Origin: an uncultured Propionibacteriaceae bacterium
Lineage (GTDB): Bacteria > Actinomycetota > Actinomycetes > Propionibacteriales > Propionibacteriaceae
Direction of reading: 5' to 3'
Assembly (NCBI GenBank): GCA_936924635.1
Contig: CAKZHP010000068.1
Span: 1 to 34,766, forward strand
DNA: 34,766 nt
The translations under genes were made by a program, and so were the position numbers. How positions within the stretch are numbered: position 1 is the first letter of the stretch; each line of letters begins with the position of its first letter. Positions 7,811 to 16,083 of this stretch are shown here, piece by piece. The notes below the pieces were generated by a model. That model searched no databases, was not told the origin of the DNA, and saw only the letters and a list, made by a program, of their open reading frames with translations.

Positions 7811-10800
7811 TCAGCGGCACCGGCGGCTCACCAGGCCGGCACCGAAGGTGAGCGAGAGCAGCGCGAGCAGCGCGGCTGGAGCGAGATCCGGCGCGCCAGT
7901 GCTCGGCAGGGTCGGGCTCCCAGGCATGGTCGGAGCCGGCGTTCCCGGCACCGGGCTGCTCGGCGTGGCGCTCGGCCCGCCCGTCAGCGTCGGGACGGCC
8001 GACGACGGGGCCGGGCTCGACGGCGAGTCGGTGGGCGTCGCCGACGGCGGCGCGGTGGTCGGGGCGACCGGCACCGACACCGCGCTGGTGGAGGTCACCT
8101 CCGGGGCGCCGGTGGCAGGGGTGCCGTGCACCGTCGCGGAGTTCGCCAGAGCGCCGCCGGCGTCGAGGTCGGCCTGCGTCAGCGCGTACGTCGCGGTGAA
8201 GCTCACCGAGGCCCCCGGCGCCAGGTTGCCGTCGAAGCCGGCCGGGGCCGCAGGCGGGGCGTCGAGCGTGCGTGAGCCAGCGGGGCCCGCGAACTGGTCC
8301 TCGGTGATCCGCACCCCGGTCAGCGGCACGTTGCCGGTGTTGGTGACCGCGAAGGTGTAGGTGACCTTCTCTCCGACGGCGGTAGCAGCGAGGGTTGCGG
8401 TCTTGACGAGCCGTACGCCCGGGGCGGCGGCCACCGTCGTCGTGCTGGCGCAGGCCGTGGTCGCCGGCTGACCAGCACCGCACGAGCCATCGCCCGTGAT
8501 CGGGCCCGAGGCGCTGTCGGCCGAGGCGGAGTTCACGAGCGTGGTGCCGTACTGGCCCGCATCGACGGTGGCCGTCACCGTCGCGACGTCGACCCGGGCA
8601 CCCGGCGCGACTGCGGTCGCAGGGCTGAGCGGCACGGTCACGACGCCGTTGGCCACGGTCCCGGTGGGGGTGCTCGACACGTACGTGGTGCCCGCCGCCA
8701 GGCGGTCGGTGAGGCTGGTCACGCTGCCCGGGGCCGTACCCGTGTTCTCCACCGAGATCGTGTAGGTGAGCATGTCACCCGGCGCGGCGGCCGCCCGGTC
8801 GACGGTCTTGCGCAGCACGAGGCGCGGGAAGGCCGCGGTGGCGACTGGCGCGCACGAGGCGGCGGGGTCGTCGGAGCAGACCGTCGCCGGGTCGGGGTCG
8901 TGCCCGCCCGAGGAGGCCACGGTCGCCCGGTTGACGACGGTGGAGCTCGGCTGGATGCCAGCGCCGTACGTGACGGTCACCTCGACCGTCGCAGACTCAC
9001 CGGGCGCGAGGTCGTTGACCGGCACCTGCACCTGCCCGTTCGCGGCAGAGGTGGTCTTCCCTCCGTACGTCGCCGTGGCCCCCGTCGCCCCGGCAGGCAG
9101 CGTGTCGGTGACGACGATCCCGGTCGAGGGCTTGTTGCCGTCGTTGGTGACCGTCACCTGGTAGCGCACCGTTCCGCCAGGCGCGACAGTGTCGGTGGCG
9201 GCGCCGCCGTTCACATCGATGACCTTCTTGGCGAACGTGACGTGGGTGTAGTCGGCGCGCGTGATGCCGACCTTGTTCGACTCCACGGGCGGCAGCGCGA
9301 CACCGGTGACCGAGTTGGTGGCGGCGGCGCCGAACGTGTTCCACGCGGCCTGGCCGGCGTCCATGGGCGGCATGGTCAGCTTGATCGGCAGCACCAGTAC
9401 CGCGTTCGGCTCGTACACGGCGGTCGAGACGAACCGCAGCGCCGTGACCTTGCTGAGGTCGGACGGGGTGGTGGTCCAGTCGTCGGTGCAGCCCGGGTTG
9501 TCCGGCATCACCTGCGGGCGACAGGGGTTGGTCGCGGTCGAGTACGCCACCGTGACGCCGGCCGGCAGGGCGCCGACCGAGGTCAGCGTGGCGTCGACCT
9601 TCGTCTGGCGCGGCATCGTCGAGGCCGTCTGCGTGCTGCCGGTGTCGCCGATGCGGGGCAGGAGGTCGTAGAGGACAAGATCCTTGAGCGGCTGAGGCGA
9701 CTGGTTCATCCACTGCAGCCGGAAGTCGGCGCTGCCGCCGGCCGGCGGGATGATCCCGACCGCCGGGTAGTTGTGGAAGCCGGTGTCGTTCGGCCCCTTG
9801 ACCCACTTGGAGACGCCCATCGCGTCGGGCACCGCCTTGATCGGCACGTAGTAGCTCGCGTTCGAGCGGCACGCCGTGGTCGTGGCGGGGTTCGAGTCCA
9901 CATCAGCGGTGTCGTTGTCGCGGTAGCCGTACGTGCAGCTCTCGTCGAGCTCGGCGTCGGCGGTGGTCGCGTACGACTCGTTGGTCCACCAGCCGGTCGG
10001 TACCCCGAGGGTGGAAAAGTCGTAGCTGGCCGCGAAGTTGCCGCCGTTGGAGTTGTACTGATTGTACGCGTCCTTCGAGATGCGCCACGTGAGTTTCACC
10101 CGGCCGTCGGGCTGCGCGGCCTGCTCCACCTTGCTGCCGGCCGGGAAGGTCGGCACCAGACCGGCGGGCAGGAGGTCGGTGATGACCACATCGTCGGTGA
10201 GCGCGCTGGTCGTGCTGATGGACACGAAGATCGACCAGTCGAGGTTTGCCGGGTTGGCCTGGTAGCCGTTCGTGGGCGTGACCGACTTGCTGATCCCGAT
10301 CCGGGTGCCGGCCATCGCGTAGAGGTTGCCGTCGTCGGAAGCGTCGATGCCGGTGGTGGAGGTGGCGTCGGGGTAGATGGTGGCGGTGACCCCGTTGCGG
10401 AGGTTGTCGTGGTTCTTGAGGAACTTCGGGACCCGCCCGATCATCCGGATGCGCTGGTCGGTCCCCAGCCGCGGGTAGCTCACGGCGGCGACCTTGCCGA
10501 CCAAGGTGGAGGGCACGCGGAAGATCATGGCCGGGGTGCTGGCGCCGACCAGGGGCACGGTGGTGCCGTCGGTGAGGGTCACCACGGGCTGCCACCCTGC
10601 CGGGGCCTCCTTGGTCAGCTCGATGCTCTCGAGGATGTAGGCGGGCTTCTGGCAGACCTGCCCGGCGGGCGCCGGCCCGTACACCTGGCCCTGCGGCGCG
10701 TCGGCGCACGGCAGCGAGTCGACGTACGAGGCCGTGCCGCCGGCCGGCCCGCCCTTGACGCCCACGTAGTAGTCACCGGTCTCGCCCACGAAGGCGCCCG

Positions 10801-11899
10801 AGCTGAAGCGGCCGCCGACCTGCGATGCCTCGGCGTCACCCTGCGAGTACGCGAGCCGGGCGTAGCCGTACTTGTAGAGGGTGCCGACGGGGTACGGGCC
10901 CGCGTACGTGGTGATCGTGGCGGTGCCCCGCTCCTGACGGGTCTGCCCCGTGACGGTGGTCTGGGTGATGGTTGCGGTGTTGCTGATGGCGGTGCCGTCA
11001 GGGACGGCGGTGTCGACGCGCGCGGTGACCGTGGTGGTCACCTGCGCGCCGGTGGCGAGCAAGCTGCAGATGTCGGCCTCGCGCTGGGGGAGCGTCCAGG
11101 AGAGCTGCTGCCCGTTGACGGTGGTGGCGGCGGGCGACGACGACACGTACGTGAGGCCGGCCGGCAGCGTGTCCTCGAGCACGAGCGAGCGGGTCTGCTC
11201 GATGCCCTGCCGCGACTGGTCGCAGCGGAAGGTGAGCGTGTACGTCACCAGGTCGCCCTGGTGGGCGAATGACGACGGCACGGTCTTGTCGATGCGAGCC
11301 AGGTTCGGGCTCGCCTTCGCCGTGGAGGTCACCGGCGTCGGAACGGTGGCCGACGGGGTGCCGTCGGTGAAGGTCACGGTGGGTGCGAGCGTCCACGTGG
11401 TGTCGTTCGGGGTCGTCTTGTTGGGCGCGACCATGTTCAGCGCGATGGTGCCGGACTGGTTGCCGAGGTCGTTGAGCTGCATCACCAGGTCACCGCCGAC
11501 CACGGACCACGACTTCACGAGCGGGCTCGCGGGCACGTCCAGTGCGAACCCGGCCGCAGCGCCCAGCGGCACGCGCAGCACGCCGCCCTGCGCGCACACG
11601 TTGCCGTTGATCATGGTGCAGACGAGCGTGATCTGGTACGCCCAGCGGGAGCCGCTGAGCTGGGTGTCGCGGGAGATCTGCGTGATCGAGAGGGAGGTCC
11701 TGCTGTCCACCGACTGCGCGCGCACCGTGCCGGAGGGGGTCGCGGTGGGAGCAGACGGCGTGGGGATGGGCGTGCCCGGTGTGGGGTCGGCCGCGGCGGT
11801 ACGCGCCGTCGCGCCCAGTGCGAGAACCAGAGCAAGCGTGGCGGCGGTCAGACGGCGGCTCGTGACGCGGGGATGTCGCGTCGTGGCAGGACGGCTCAC
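7811..11899 (-). CDS. Large DUF11-repeat surface protein with LPXTG-type sortase signal
   Basis: A 1362-residue exported protein. An N-terminal signal peptide (basic stretch, then LTAATLALVLALGATARTAA) precedes a region without clear homology. At least five DUF11-like Ig-fold repeats follow, such as IDKTVPSSFAHQGDLVTYTL, KVIDVNGGAATDTVAPGGTV and LVKTATLAATAVGEKVTYTF. Then comes a Pro/Ser/Thr linker of about 60 residues and the C-terminal LPSTG, a hydrophobic helix and SRRCR, the standard sortase sorting signal. It is probably linked to peptidoglycan and spans the wall as a stalk or adhesin. The GTG at 11899 is chosen because AGAGG lies 6 nt upstream; another GTG at 11959 would add 20 residues that precede the signal peptide. 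No sortase gene is in the window. Confidence 0.88.
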   Translation of the reverse strand: MSRPATTRHPRVTSRRLTAATLALVLALGATARTAAADPTPGTPIPTPSAPTATPSGTVRAQSVDSRTSLSITQISRDTQLSGSRWAYQITLVCTMINGNVCAQGGVLRVPLGAAAGFALDVPASPLVKSWSVVGGDLVMQLNDLGNQSGTIALNMVAPNKTTPNDTTWTLAPTVTFTDGTPSATVPTPVTSTAKASPNLARIDKTVPSSFAHQGDLVTYTLTFRCDQSRQGIEQTRSLVLEDTLPAGLTYVSSSPAATTVNGQQLSWTLPQREADICSLLATGAQVTTTVTARVDTAVPDGTAISNTATITQTTVTGQTRQERGTATITTYAGPYPVGTLYKYGYARLAYSQGDAEASQVGGRFSSGAFVGETGDYYVGVKGGPAGGTASYVDSLPCADAPQGQVYGPAPAGQVCQKPAYILESIELTKEAPAGWQPVVTLTDGTTVPLVGASTPAMIFRVPSTLVGKVAAVSYPRLGTDQRIRMIGRVPKFLKNHDNLRNGVTATIYPDATSTTGIDASDDGNLYAMAGTRIGISKSVTPTNGYQANPANLDWSIFVSISTTSALTDDVVITDLLPAGLVPTFPAGSKVEQAAQPDGRVKLTWRISKDAYNQYNSNGGNFAASYDFSTLGVPTGWWTNESYATTADAELDESCTYGYRDNDTADVDSNPATTTACRSNASYYVPIKAVPDAMGVSKWVKGPNDTGFHNYPAVGIIPPAGGSADFRLQWMNQSPQPLKDLVLYDLLPRIGDTGSTQTASTMPRQTKVDATLTSVGALPAGVTVAYSTATNPCRPQVMPDNPGCTDDWTTTPSDLSKVTALRFVSTAVYEPNAVLVLPIKLTMPPMDAGQAAWNTFGAAATNSVTGVALPPVESNKVGITRADYTHVTFAKKVIDVNGGAATDTVAPGGTVRYQVTVTNDGNKPSTGIVVTDTLPAGATGATATYGGKTTSAANGQVQVPVNDLAPGESATVEVTVTYGAGIQPSSTVVNRATVASSGGHDPDPATVCSDDPAASCAPVATAAFPRLVLRKTVDRAAAAPGDMLTYTISVENTGTAPGSVTSLTDRLAAGTTYVSSTPTGTVANGVVTVPLSPATAVAPGARVDVATVTATVDAGQYGTTLVNSASADSASGPITGDGSCGAGQPATTACASTTTVAAAPGVRLVKTATLAATAVGEKVTYTFAVTNTGNVPLTGVRITEDQFAGPAGSRTLDAPPAAPAGFDGNLAPGASVSFTATYALTQADLDAGGALANSATVHGTPATGAPEVTSTSAVSVPVAPTTAPPSATPTDSPSSPAPSSAVPTLTGGPSATPSSPVPGTPAPTMPGSPTLPSTGAPDLAPAALLALLSLTFGAGLVSRRCR

Positions 11900-12035
11900 C
11901 AGGTACCTCTCGGAGGAGCGCGGCAGGGGAGACAAAGGGTGATGGCCACACCTCCCCACGGCGTGCAGCGCTCACAGGATGCCGGGGGTGACGACGCCTG
12001 GCAAACCCGGAGGGGTGGGTTCTCATGTGACTGAC

Positions 12036-12041
12036 TTGACA
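12036..12041 (+). promoter_or_regulatory. Possible -35 element upstream of AraC-type gene
   Basis: TTGACA, a perfect -35 hexamer, lies in the 203-bp gap between the surface-protein gene and the regulator and is flanked by a small inverted repeat (GACTG at 12029-12033, CAGTC at 12040-12044). No good -10 follows at the usual spacing, so this is weak. I see nothing else in the gap. Confidence 0.25.
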
Positions 12042-12102
12042 GTCGGCAGGTGGCACCGGCGAAGCCTTGTGGTGCAAGGGATCGGTCGTGGCAGGAGGCA
12101 GA

Positions 12103-12513
12103 ATGCTCGGCATGGAGCGGTCCGACCTGATCCGCCTGCAGCGAGCGCGCGACCGGATCGACCGCGACTACGCGCAGCCGCTCGACGTGCCGATGCTCGC
12201 GCGCGAGGCGCACGTCTCGGTCGGCCACTTCCAGCGCCAGTTCAAGGAGGCGTTCGGCGAGACCCCGTACGCCTGGTTGATGACCCGTCGCATCGAGCGC
12301 GCCATGGCGCTGCTGCGCAACACGGACAAGTCGGTGACCGAGGTGTGCATGGAGGTGGGGTGTACGTCGCTCGGCTCCTTCAGCGCCCGGTTCACCGAGC
12401 TGGTGGGCGAGACCCCGAGCGCGTACGCGGCTCGCGACCACCACGAGCTGCGCGGCGTGCCGGGGTGCATCGCGAAGCAGGTGACCAGACCGCGCCGGGC
12501 CTCGGTGAAGTGA
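12103..12513 (+). CDS. Short AraC family transcriptional regulator
   Basis: About 136 residues, essentially only the AraC DNA-binding domain. The first helix-turn-helix is at about residues 31-54 (LAREAHVSVGHFQRQFKEAF) and the second at about 76-104 (VTEVCMEVGCTSLGSFSARF, then TELVGETP). There is no N-terminal ligand-binding domain, so it resembles MarA/SoxS-size proteins, whose activity is set by abundance. AGGAGG at 12093-12098 supports a start at ATG 12103 or ATG 12112; earlier in-frame starts lie upstream of that site and are unlikely. It is followed 49 nt later by a VOC-fold protein. AraC-VOC neighbours recur in actinobacteria, and the VOC gene is the probable target. Confidence 0.88.
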   Translation: MLGMERSDLIRLQRARDRIDRDYAQPLDVPMLAREAHVSVGHFQRQFKEAFGETPYAWLMTRRIERAMALLRNTDKSVTEVCMEVGCTSLGSFSARFTELVGETPSAYAARDHHELRGVPGCIAKQVTRPRRASVK

Positions 12514-12549
12514 TCAGGATCGGAGAAGCGGACTGTCGGTCGCGACTCC

Positions 12550-12555
12550 TAGCGT
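12550..12555 (+). promoter_or_regulatory. -10 element for leaderless VOC gene
   Basis: TAGCGT ends 7 nt before the ATG at 12563 and no ribosome binding site is present. The VOC gene therefore probably has its own start of transcription in addition to any read-through from the AraC gene. Confidence 0.5.
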
Positions 12556-12562
12556 GGTGGCC

Positions 12563-13006
12563 ATGACGAACACCACTCAGTCCCTGGCCATCAGCAGCGT
12601 CTTCGTGTTCACGAACGACACCGAGAAGTCGCTCGGCTTCTACCGCGACGTGCTGGGCTTCAGCACCCACACCGACGTCACCAACGGCGGCTTCCGCTGG
12701 GTGACGCTCACCACACCGACGCAGCCGAACATCGAGATCGTGCTGCACAACTACACCGGGCAGGGCATGCCCATGTCGGACGCCGACGGCGAGCACATGC
12801 ACGACCTGCTCGCGAAGGGTCTGCTCTCGGCGGTCATGTTCACCAGCAAGGACGTGGACGCGGTCTTCGAGCACGTACGGGCCTCGGGCGCCGAGGTGCT
12901 CCAGGAGCCGACCGACCAGTTCTACGGCGTACGCGACTGCGCCTTCCGTGACCCGGTGGGCAACATGGTCCGCTTCAACCAGCCGCTCCCGGGCTCCGCT
13001 GGTTGA
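12563..13006 (+). CDS. VOC (glyoxalase/bleomycin-resistance fold) family protein
   Basis: A 147-residue protein with the paired beta-alpha-beta-beta-beta modules of the vicinal oxygen chelate superfamily: SSVFVFTNDTEKSLGFYRDV in the first half and AVMFTSKDVDAVFEHVRASG with FRDPVGNMVRFNQP in the second. The usual N-terminal metal-binding histidine is absent from both modules (VFVF, AVMF), so classical glyoxalase activity is doubtful; ligand binding or another VOC reaction is possible. The ATG at 12563 is chosen over 12554 because TAGCGT lies 7 nt upstream. The stop codon TGA (13004-13006) lies inside a dispersed repeat, so the last residues may come from that element. Confidence 0.9.
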   Translation: MTNTTQSLAISSVFVFTNDTEKSLGFYRDVLGFSTHTDVTNGGFRWVTLTTPTQPNIEIVLHNYTGQGMPMSDADGEHMHDLLAKGLLSAVMFTSKDVDAVFEHVRASGAEVLQEPTDQFYGVRDCAFRDPVGNMVRFNQPLPGSAG

Positions 13007-13103
13007 GCAAGGCTCGTCCGAGGAACGAGGACCGCGTCCCGTTGGTTGAGCAAGGCTCGTCCGAGGAACGAGGACGAGGCGCGTCGAAACCAACCGAGCG
13101 CAG
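13001..13103 (+). repeat. Dispersed GGTTG...GTCGAAACC repeat with a 32-bp direct duplication
   Basis: An identical 32-bp unit occurs at 13001-13032 and 13043-13074, starting GGTTGAGC and containing GAGGAACGA. The second unit continues to GTCGAAACCAACC at 13083-13095, which pairs with the opening TTGGTTG (13042-13048), and then to an AGCG..AGCGA tail. A diverged relative lies at 22323-22398. The element fills the gap between the VOC gene and the GDPD gene and supplies the VOC stop codon. I see no gene in it. Confidence 0.75.
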
Positions 13104-13121
13104 CGAGGGCCGGCGACCGAG

Positions 13122-13985
13122 CTAGCGTCTGCTGTCCCGGTACGCGCTCAGCAACCACGGCCAGTCGGTCTGCACGATGTCGGCCCCGAGGTCGAGGATG
13201 GGCCCCCATCCGGCCTCGGGGCCGTCGGCGACGGCGGTCTCGTCGCACAGCCCGGGCCAGCACTGCACCGGGATCGGCAGCACCTCAGCGTTGACGAGCA
13301 CCGCGACCCCGTACCCGTGGATCCGCTCAACCACGTCGGGTCGTGCCAGCTCGTGCTCGGGCTGGCCCGCGATGATCTCCACCCCGACCACGTTCAGCCC
13401 GTCGGTGCCGAGCACGCGCTCGACCTCGGCCCAGGTGCGGCAGATGGGGAGGTACGGGAAGGGCTCGGAGTGCGCCGCGAGCGCGGCGAGCGCGTCGTGC
13501 GTGGCGGGACACTTGAGCAGCAGCTGACGGGTCATGCCGAGGCCGGCGAGCAGGTGGAGCGCCTCGGGCCACCACGGCCAGGAGCGGTCGATGTTGAACA
13601 GCGGCGCGTCGTCGGCGTCGGAGCGGAAGCCGGTCAGCAGGTCGGCGAGTGCTTCGATGCGTACGGGTCGTTCGGGCCGGTCCTTCCAGCAGTAGGACTG
13701 CTCGGCGATCTGCACCCCGGTGAGCGTGGTGAGGTTCTCGTCGATGCGCAGGTGCTCGGGTTCGATCCCGTCGTGGAACACCACGTAGGCCCCGTCGCTC
13801 GACCGAGTCACGTCGATCTCCACGATGTCGGCACCGGAGCGGAGCGCCCCTGTCACCGCGAGCGTGGTGTTCTCCGCGACGCTGCCCGACGACGTGCCCC
13901 GGTGGGCCATTACGAGCGGCCCGCGGCGGGCGTACGTGTCGTTGAGAAGCTGGTTGACCTCGGCATGCTGCTGAGTCCCGAACAC
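13122..13985 (-). CDS. Glycerophosphodiester phosphodiesterase family protein
   Basis: A 287-residue GDPD-family TIM-barrel enzyme, which would hydrolyse glycerophosphodiesters to glycerol 3-phosphate and an alcohol. The N-terminal catalytic block is clear: MAHRGTSSGSVAENTTLAV has the HRG and the following glutamate, ADIVEIDVTRSSDGAYVVFH the E-x-D pair and the general-acid histidine. The C-terminus (GADIVQTDWPWLLSAY) matches the usual last strand. There is no signal peptide from this start, so it is probably cytoplasmic and works on phospholipid turnover products. The GTG at 13985 is chosen because TAGGGT ends 7 nt upstream; a GTG at 13994 overlaps that hexamer. It is divergent from the MoxR operon. 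Confidence 0.88.
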   Translation of the reverse strand: MFGTQQHAEVNQLLNDTYARRGPLVMAHRGTSSGSVAENTTLAVTGALRSGADIVEIDVTRSSDGAYVVFHDGIEPEHLRIDENLTTLTGVQIAEQSYCWKDRPERPVRIEALADLLTGFRSDADDAPLFNIDRSWPWWPEALHLLAGLGMTRQLLLKCPATHDALAALAAHSEPFPYLPICRTWAEVERVLGTDGLNVVGVEIIAGQPEHELARPDVVERIHGYGVAVLVNAEVLPIPVQCWPGLCDETAVADGPEAGWGPILDLGADIVQTDWPWLLSAYRDSRR

Positions 13986-13992
13986 GGTCCTC

Positions 13993-13998
13993 ACCCTA
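13993..13998 (-). promoter_or_regulatory. -10 element for leaderless GDPD gene
   Basis: TAGGGT on the minus strand, followed by exactly 7 nt and the GTG at 13985. Confidence 0.5.
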
Positions 13999-14017
13999 GG
14001 GCGACCAGCGGTGTCGC

Positions 14018-14092
14018 CTGCACAACCGGTGCGCATATGTGCGCAGGTCCGGCATTGGGGGGGCAAGGCCCGATATCGCACCGGTTGTGCAG
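14018..14092. repeat. 16-bp perfect inverted repeat in the GDPD/MoxR divergent gap
   Basis: CTGCACAACCGGTGCG (14018-14033) and its exact complement (14077-14092) are separated by 43 nt. The interior holds another small palindrome (GCGCA-TATG-TGCGC, 14031-14044) and a G7 run. It lies between the promoters at 13993 and 14193. It could be a paired regulator site, a cruciform, or a REP-like dispersed element; no coding capacity is seen. Confidence 0.6.
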
Positions 14093-14192
14093 ACGGCCCG
14101 GCACGCTGAGCGGAGCGAAGCGTGACGATCAGCCAGCCCGGTAGGCACGTGGCCGCTCCACCAGCCACGACTGGCCGGACACCCGCCTCCCG

Positions 14193-14198
14193 TACCCT
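14193..14198 (+). promoter_or_regulatory. -10 element for the MoxR/DUF58/vWA operon
   Basis: TACCCT is followed by 7 nt and the GTG at 14206, with no ribosome binding site, so the operon probably begins with a leaderless message. Confidence 0.55.
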
Positions 14199-14205
14199 GT
14201 CGGCC

Positions 14206-15198
14206 GTGACTTCCCAGACCGTCAGCCGAGACGAGCTCACCCGGGCCCAGCAGCTGCTCACCACGTTCCAGCGGGGCTACTCCACCAAGGTCGTCGGCCA
14301 GCACAACCTGGCGCGGGCGCTGCTGGTGACGCTGCTGAGCCGGGGCCACGTGCTGCTCGAGTCCGTACCCGGCCTCGCGAAGACCCTGGCCGCGGCGACG
14401 ATGGCGAGCACCGTGCAGGCGTCGTTCTCCCGCATCCAGTGCACGCCCGACCTGCTGCCCAGCGACATCATCGGCACGCAGGTCTTCGACACCCAGACCT
14501 CGGAGTTCGTCACCAAGCTCGGCCCCGTCCACGCGAGCTTCGTGCTGCTCGACGAGATCAACCGATCCAGCGCCAAGACCCAGTCCGCGATGCTGGAGGC
14601 GATGCAGGAGCGGCAGACCACGATCGGCGGCGAGACCTACCGCCTGCCTGAGCCGTTCATGGTGCTGGCGACGCAGAACCCCATCGAGGAGGAGGGCACG
14701 TACGTGCTCCCCCAGGCCCAGATGGACCGCTTCCTGCTCAAGGAGATCGTCGACTACCCGACGCCCGCCGAAGAGCTCGAGGTGCTCAACCGCATCGAGT
14801 CCGGCGTGCTCGCCGACCGCCACGTCGAGTCTGTGCTCACCACCGCCGACGTCGCGTTCCTGCAGCACGTCGTGAGCCGCGTGTACGTCGACGAGGTCAT
14901 CAAGCGCTACATCGTCGCCCTCGTCGACGCCACCCGCCACCCGGAGCGCGCGATCGGCAAGGAGAAGGCCGCCTACATCGAGTACGGCGCCAGCCCCCGC
15001 GGCGCCATCGCCCTGCTCAACGTCGCCAAGGCGGTCGCGGTGCTCAACGACCGCAACCACGTCGTGCCCGAGGACGTGAAGGCCCTGCGCCACGCCGTGC
15101 TCCGGCACCGCCTGGTGCTCACGTTCGAGGCCGTCGCCGACCGCGTACGCCCCGAGGCGATCATCGACGCGCTCTTCGACGCGGTGCCGACCCCGTAG
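14206..15198 (+). CDS. MoxR family AAA+ ATPase (operon 1)
   Basis: A 330-residue AAA+ ATPase of the MoxR family, chaperone-like enzymes that act with vWA proteins to mature or remodel partner complexes. Walker A is SVPGLAKT at residues 53-60, Walker B is FVLLDEINRSS at about 115-125, sensor 1 is VLATQNPIEEEGTYVLPQAQ, and a sensor 2/lid region follows (YGASPRGAIALLNVAKAVAV). The length and the ExVPGLAKT form are typical of the group encoded next to DUF58. The GTG at 14206 is supported by TACCCT 7 nt upstream. It is the first gene of a six-gene block with gaps of 3 nt or overlaps, which points to a single transcript. Confidence 0.95.
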   Translation: MTSQTVSRDELTRAQQLLTTFQRGYSTKVVGQHNLARALLVTLLSRGHVLLESVPGLAKTLAAATMASTVQASFSRIQCTPDLLPSDIIGTQVFDTQTSEFVTKLGPVHASFVLLDEINRSSAKTQSAMLEAMQERQTTIGGETYRLPEPFMVLATQNPIEEEGTYVLPQAQMDRFLLKEIVDYPTPAEELEVLNRIESGVLADRHVESVLTTADVAFLQHVVSRVYVDEVIKRYIVALVDATRHPERAIGKEKAAYIEYGASPRGAIALLNVAKAVAVLNDRNHVVPEDVKALRHAVLRHRLVLTFEAVADRVRPEAIIDALFDAVPTP

Positions 15199-15201
15199 CC
15201 C

Positions 15202-16083
15202 ATGGCCCTGCTGACGAAGGTCAAGACCCGGATGGCGGTGCATGCGCACCGCAAGGTCCGGGGCCTGCTCGACGGCGCGTACGCATCGGTGCAGCTCGGC
15301 CGTTCGATGGACTTCTTCGACCTGCGTGAGTACGTGACCGGCGACGACGTGAAAGACATCGACTGGAAGGCCAGCGCCCGCAAGGGCGAGATGCTCATCA
15401 AGCGCTTCGTGGCCGACCGCAAGCACACGATCCTGCTCGTCGTCGCGACCTCCCGCACCATGGCCGGGATGTGCGACGCCGAGACCTCCAAGCGCGACGT
15501 CGCGGTCTTCGCCTCCGGGGTGCTGGGCTGGCTGGCGACACGGCACGGCGACTGGGTGTCGCTCGTGTACGCAGACCGCGGCGAGCCCCGCTGGGTGCGC
15601 CCCTCGTCACGCGAAGATGCGCTGGAGCGGATGCTGCAGCAGATCCAGGCCGCCTGCGACCCGGCCGCCCCCGAGCCGGACCTCGACGCGCTGCTCGACC
15701 ACGTCGTCACCGCCGTACGCCGCCGCACCATCCTTGTCGTCATCACCGACGACGTGGAGCTCGACGCCGCCACCGAGCGTCGCCTGACCCGTCTGCGCGC
15801 CCAGCACGAGGTGCTCTGGCTCACCGTCGGCGACCTCGATCCGACCGACCCGGCGCTTGCCGGCACGGCCCTGGTCGACCAGTCCACGATGCTCGACTGG
15901 CCCGCGTTCCTGCGCGACACCGACCTGCACGCCGACGTCGCCCGCGAGGCCGAGGAGCGCAAGGCCCGCCGCGGCCGCCGGCTCGACCGGGTCGGCATCG
16001 CCTGGGAGCACGTCGACAGCGAGAACGACGTGATCCCGTCGTTGTTCACCCTCCTCGATCGGCACCGGCATGCGCGCGCTTGA
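15202..16083 (+). CDS. DUF58 domain protein
   Basis: A 293-residue DUF58 protein, the standard partner of MoxR ATPases. The diagnostic block is near residues 35-68: MDFFDLREYVTGDDVKDIDW, then KASARKGEMLIKRF. A vWA-like fold follows with TILLVVATSRTM in place of a full MIDAS and TILVVITDDVELD later. No membrane helix is evident, unlike many DUF58 proteins. It starts 3 nt after the MoxR stop and ends 14 nt inside the next gene. Its role is inferred to be that of an adaptor or substrate of MoxR; the exact reaction is unknown. Confidence 0.94.
   Translation: MALLTKVKTRMAVHAHRKVRGLLDGAYASVQLGRSMDFFDLREYVTGDDVKDIDWKASARKGEMLIKRFVADRKHTILLVVATSRTMAGMCDAETSKRDVAVFASGVLGWLATRHGDWVSLVYADRGEPRWVRPSSREDALERMLQQIQAACDPAAPEPDLDALLDHVVTAVRRRTILVVITDDVELDAATERRLTRLRAQHEVLWLTVGDLDPTDPALAGTALVDQSTMLDWPAFLRDTDLHADVAREAEERKARRGRRLDRVGIAWEHVDSENDVIPSLFTLLDRHRHARA

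Noticed and set aside
8900..11272. A 790-codon plus-strand frame opposite the surface protein
   Set aside because: Composition (Val/Gly/Arg/Asp repeats) is that of an antisense shadow, and the minus strand encodes signal peptide, DUF11 repeats and LPSTG.
12036..12064. Complete sigma-70 promoter built on TTGACA at 12036
   Set aside because: The -10 window (GCGAAG) has no resemblance to TANNNT, so only the -35 is kept, as a low-confidence site.
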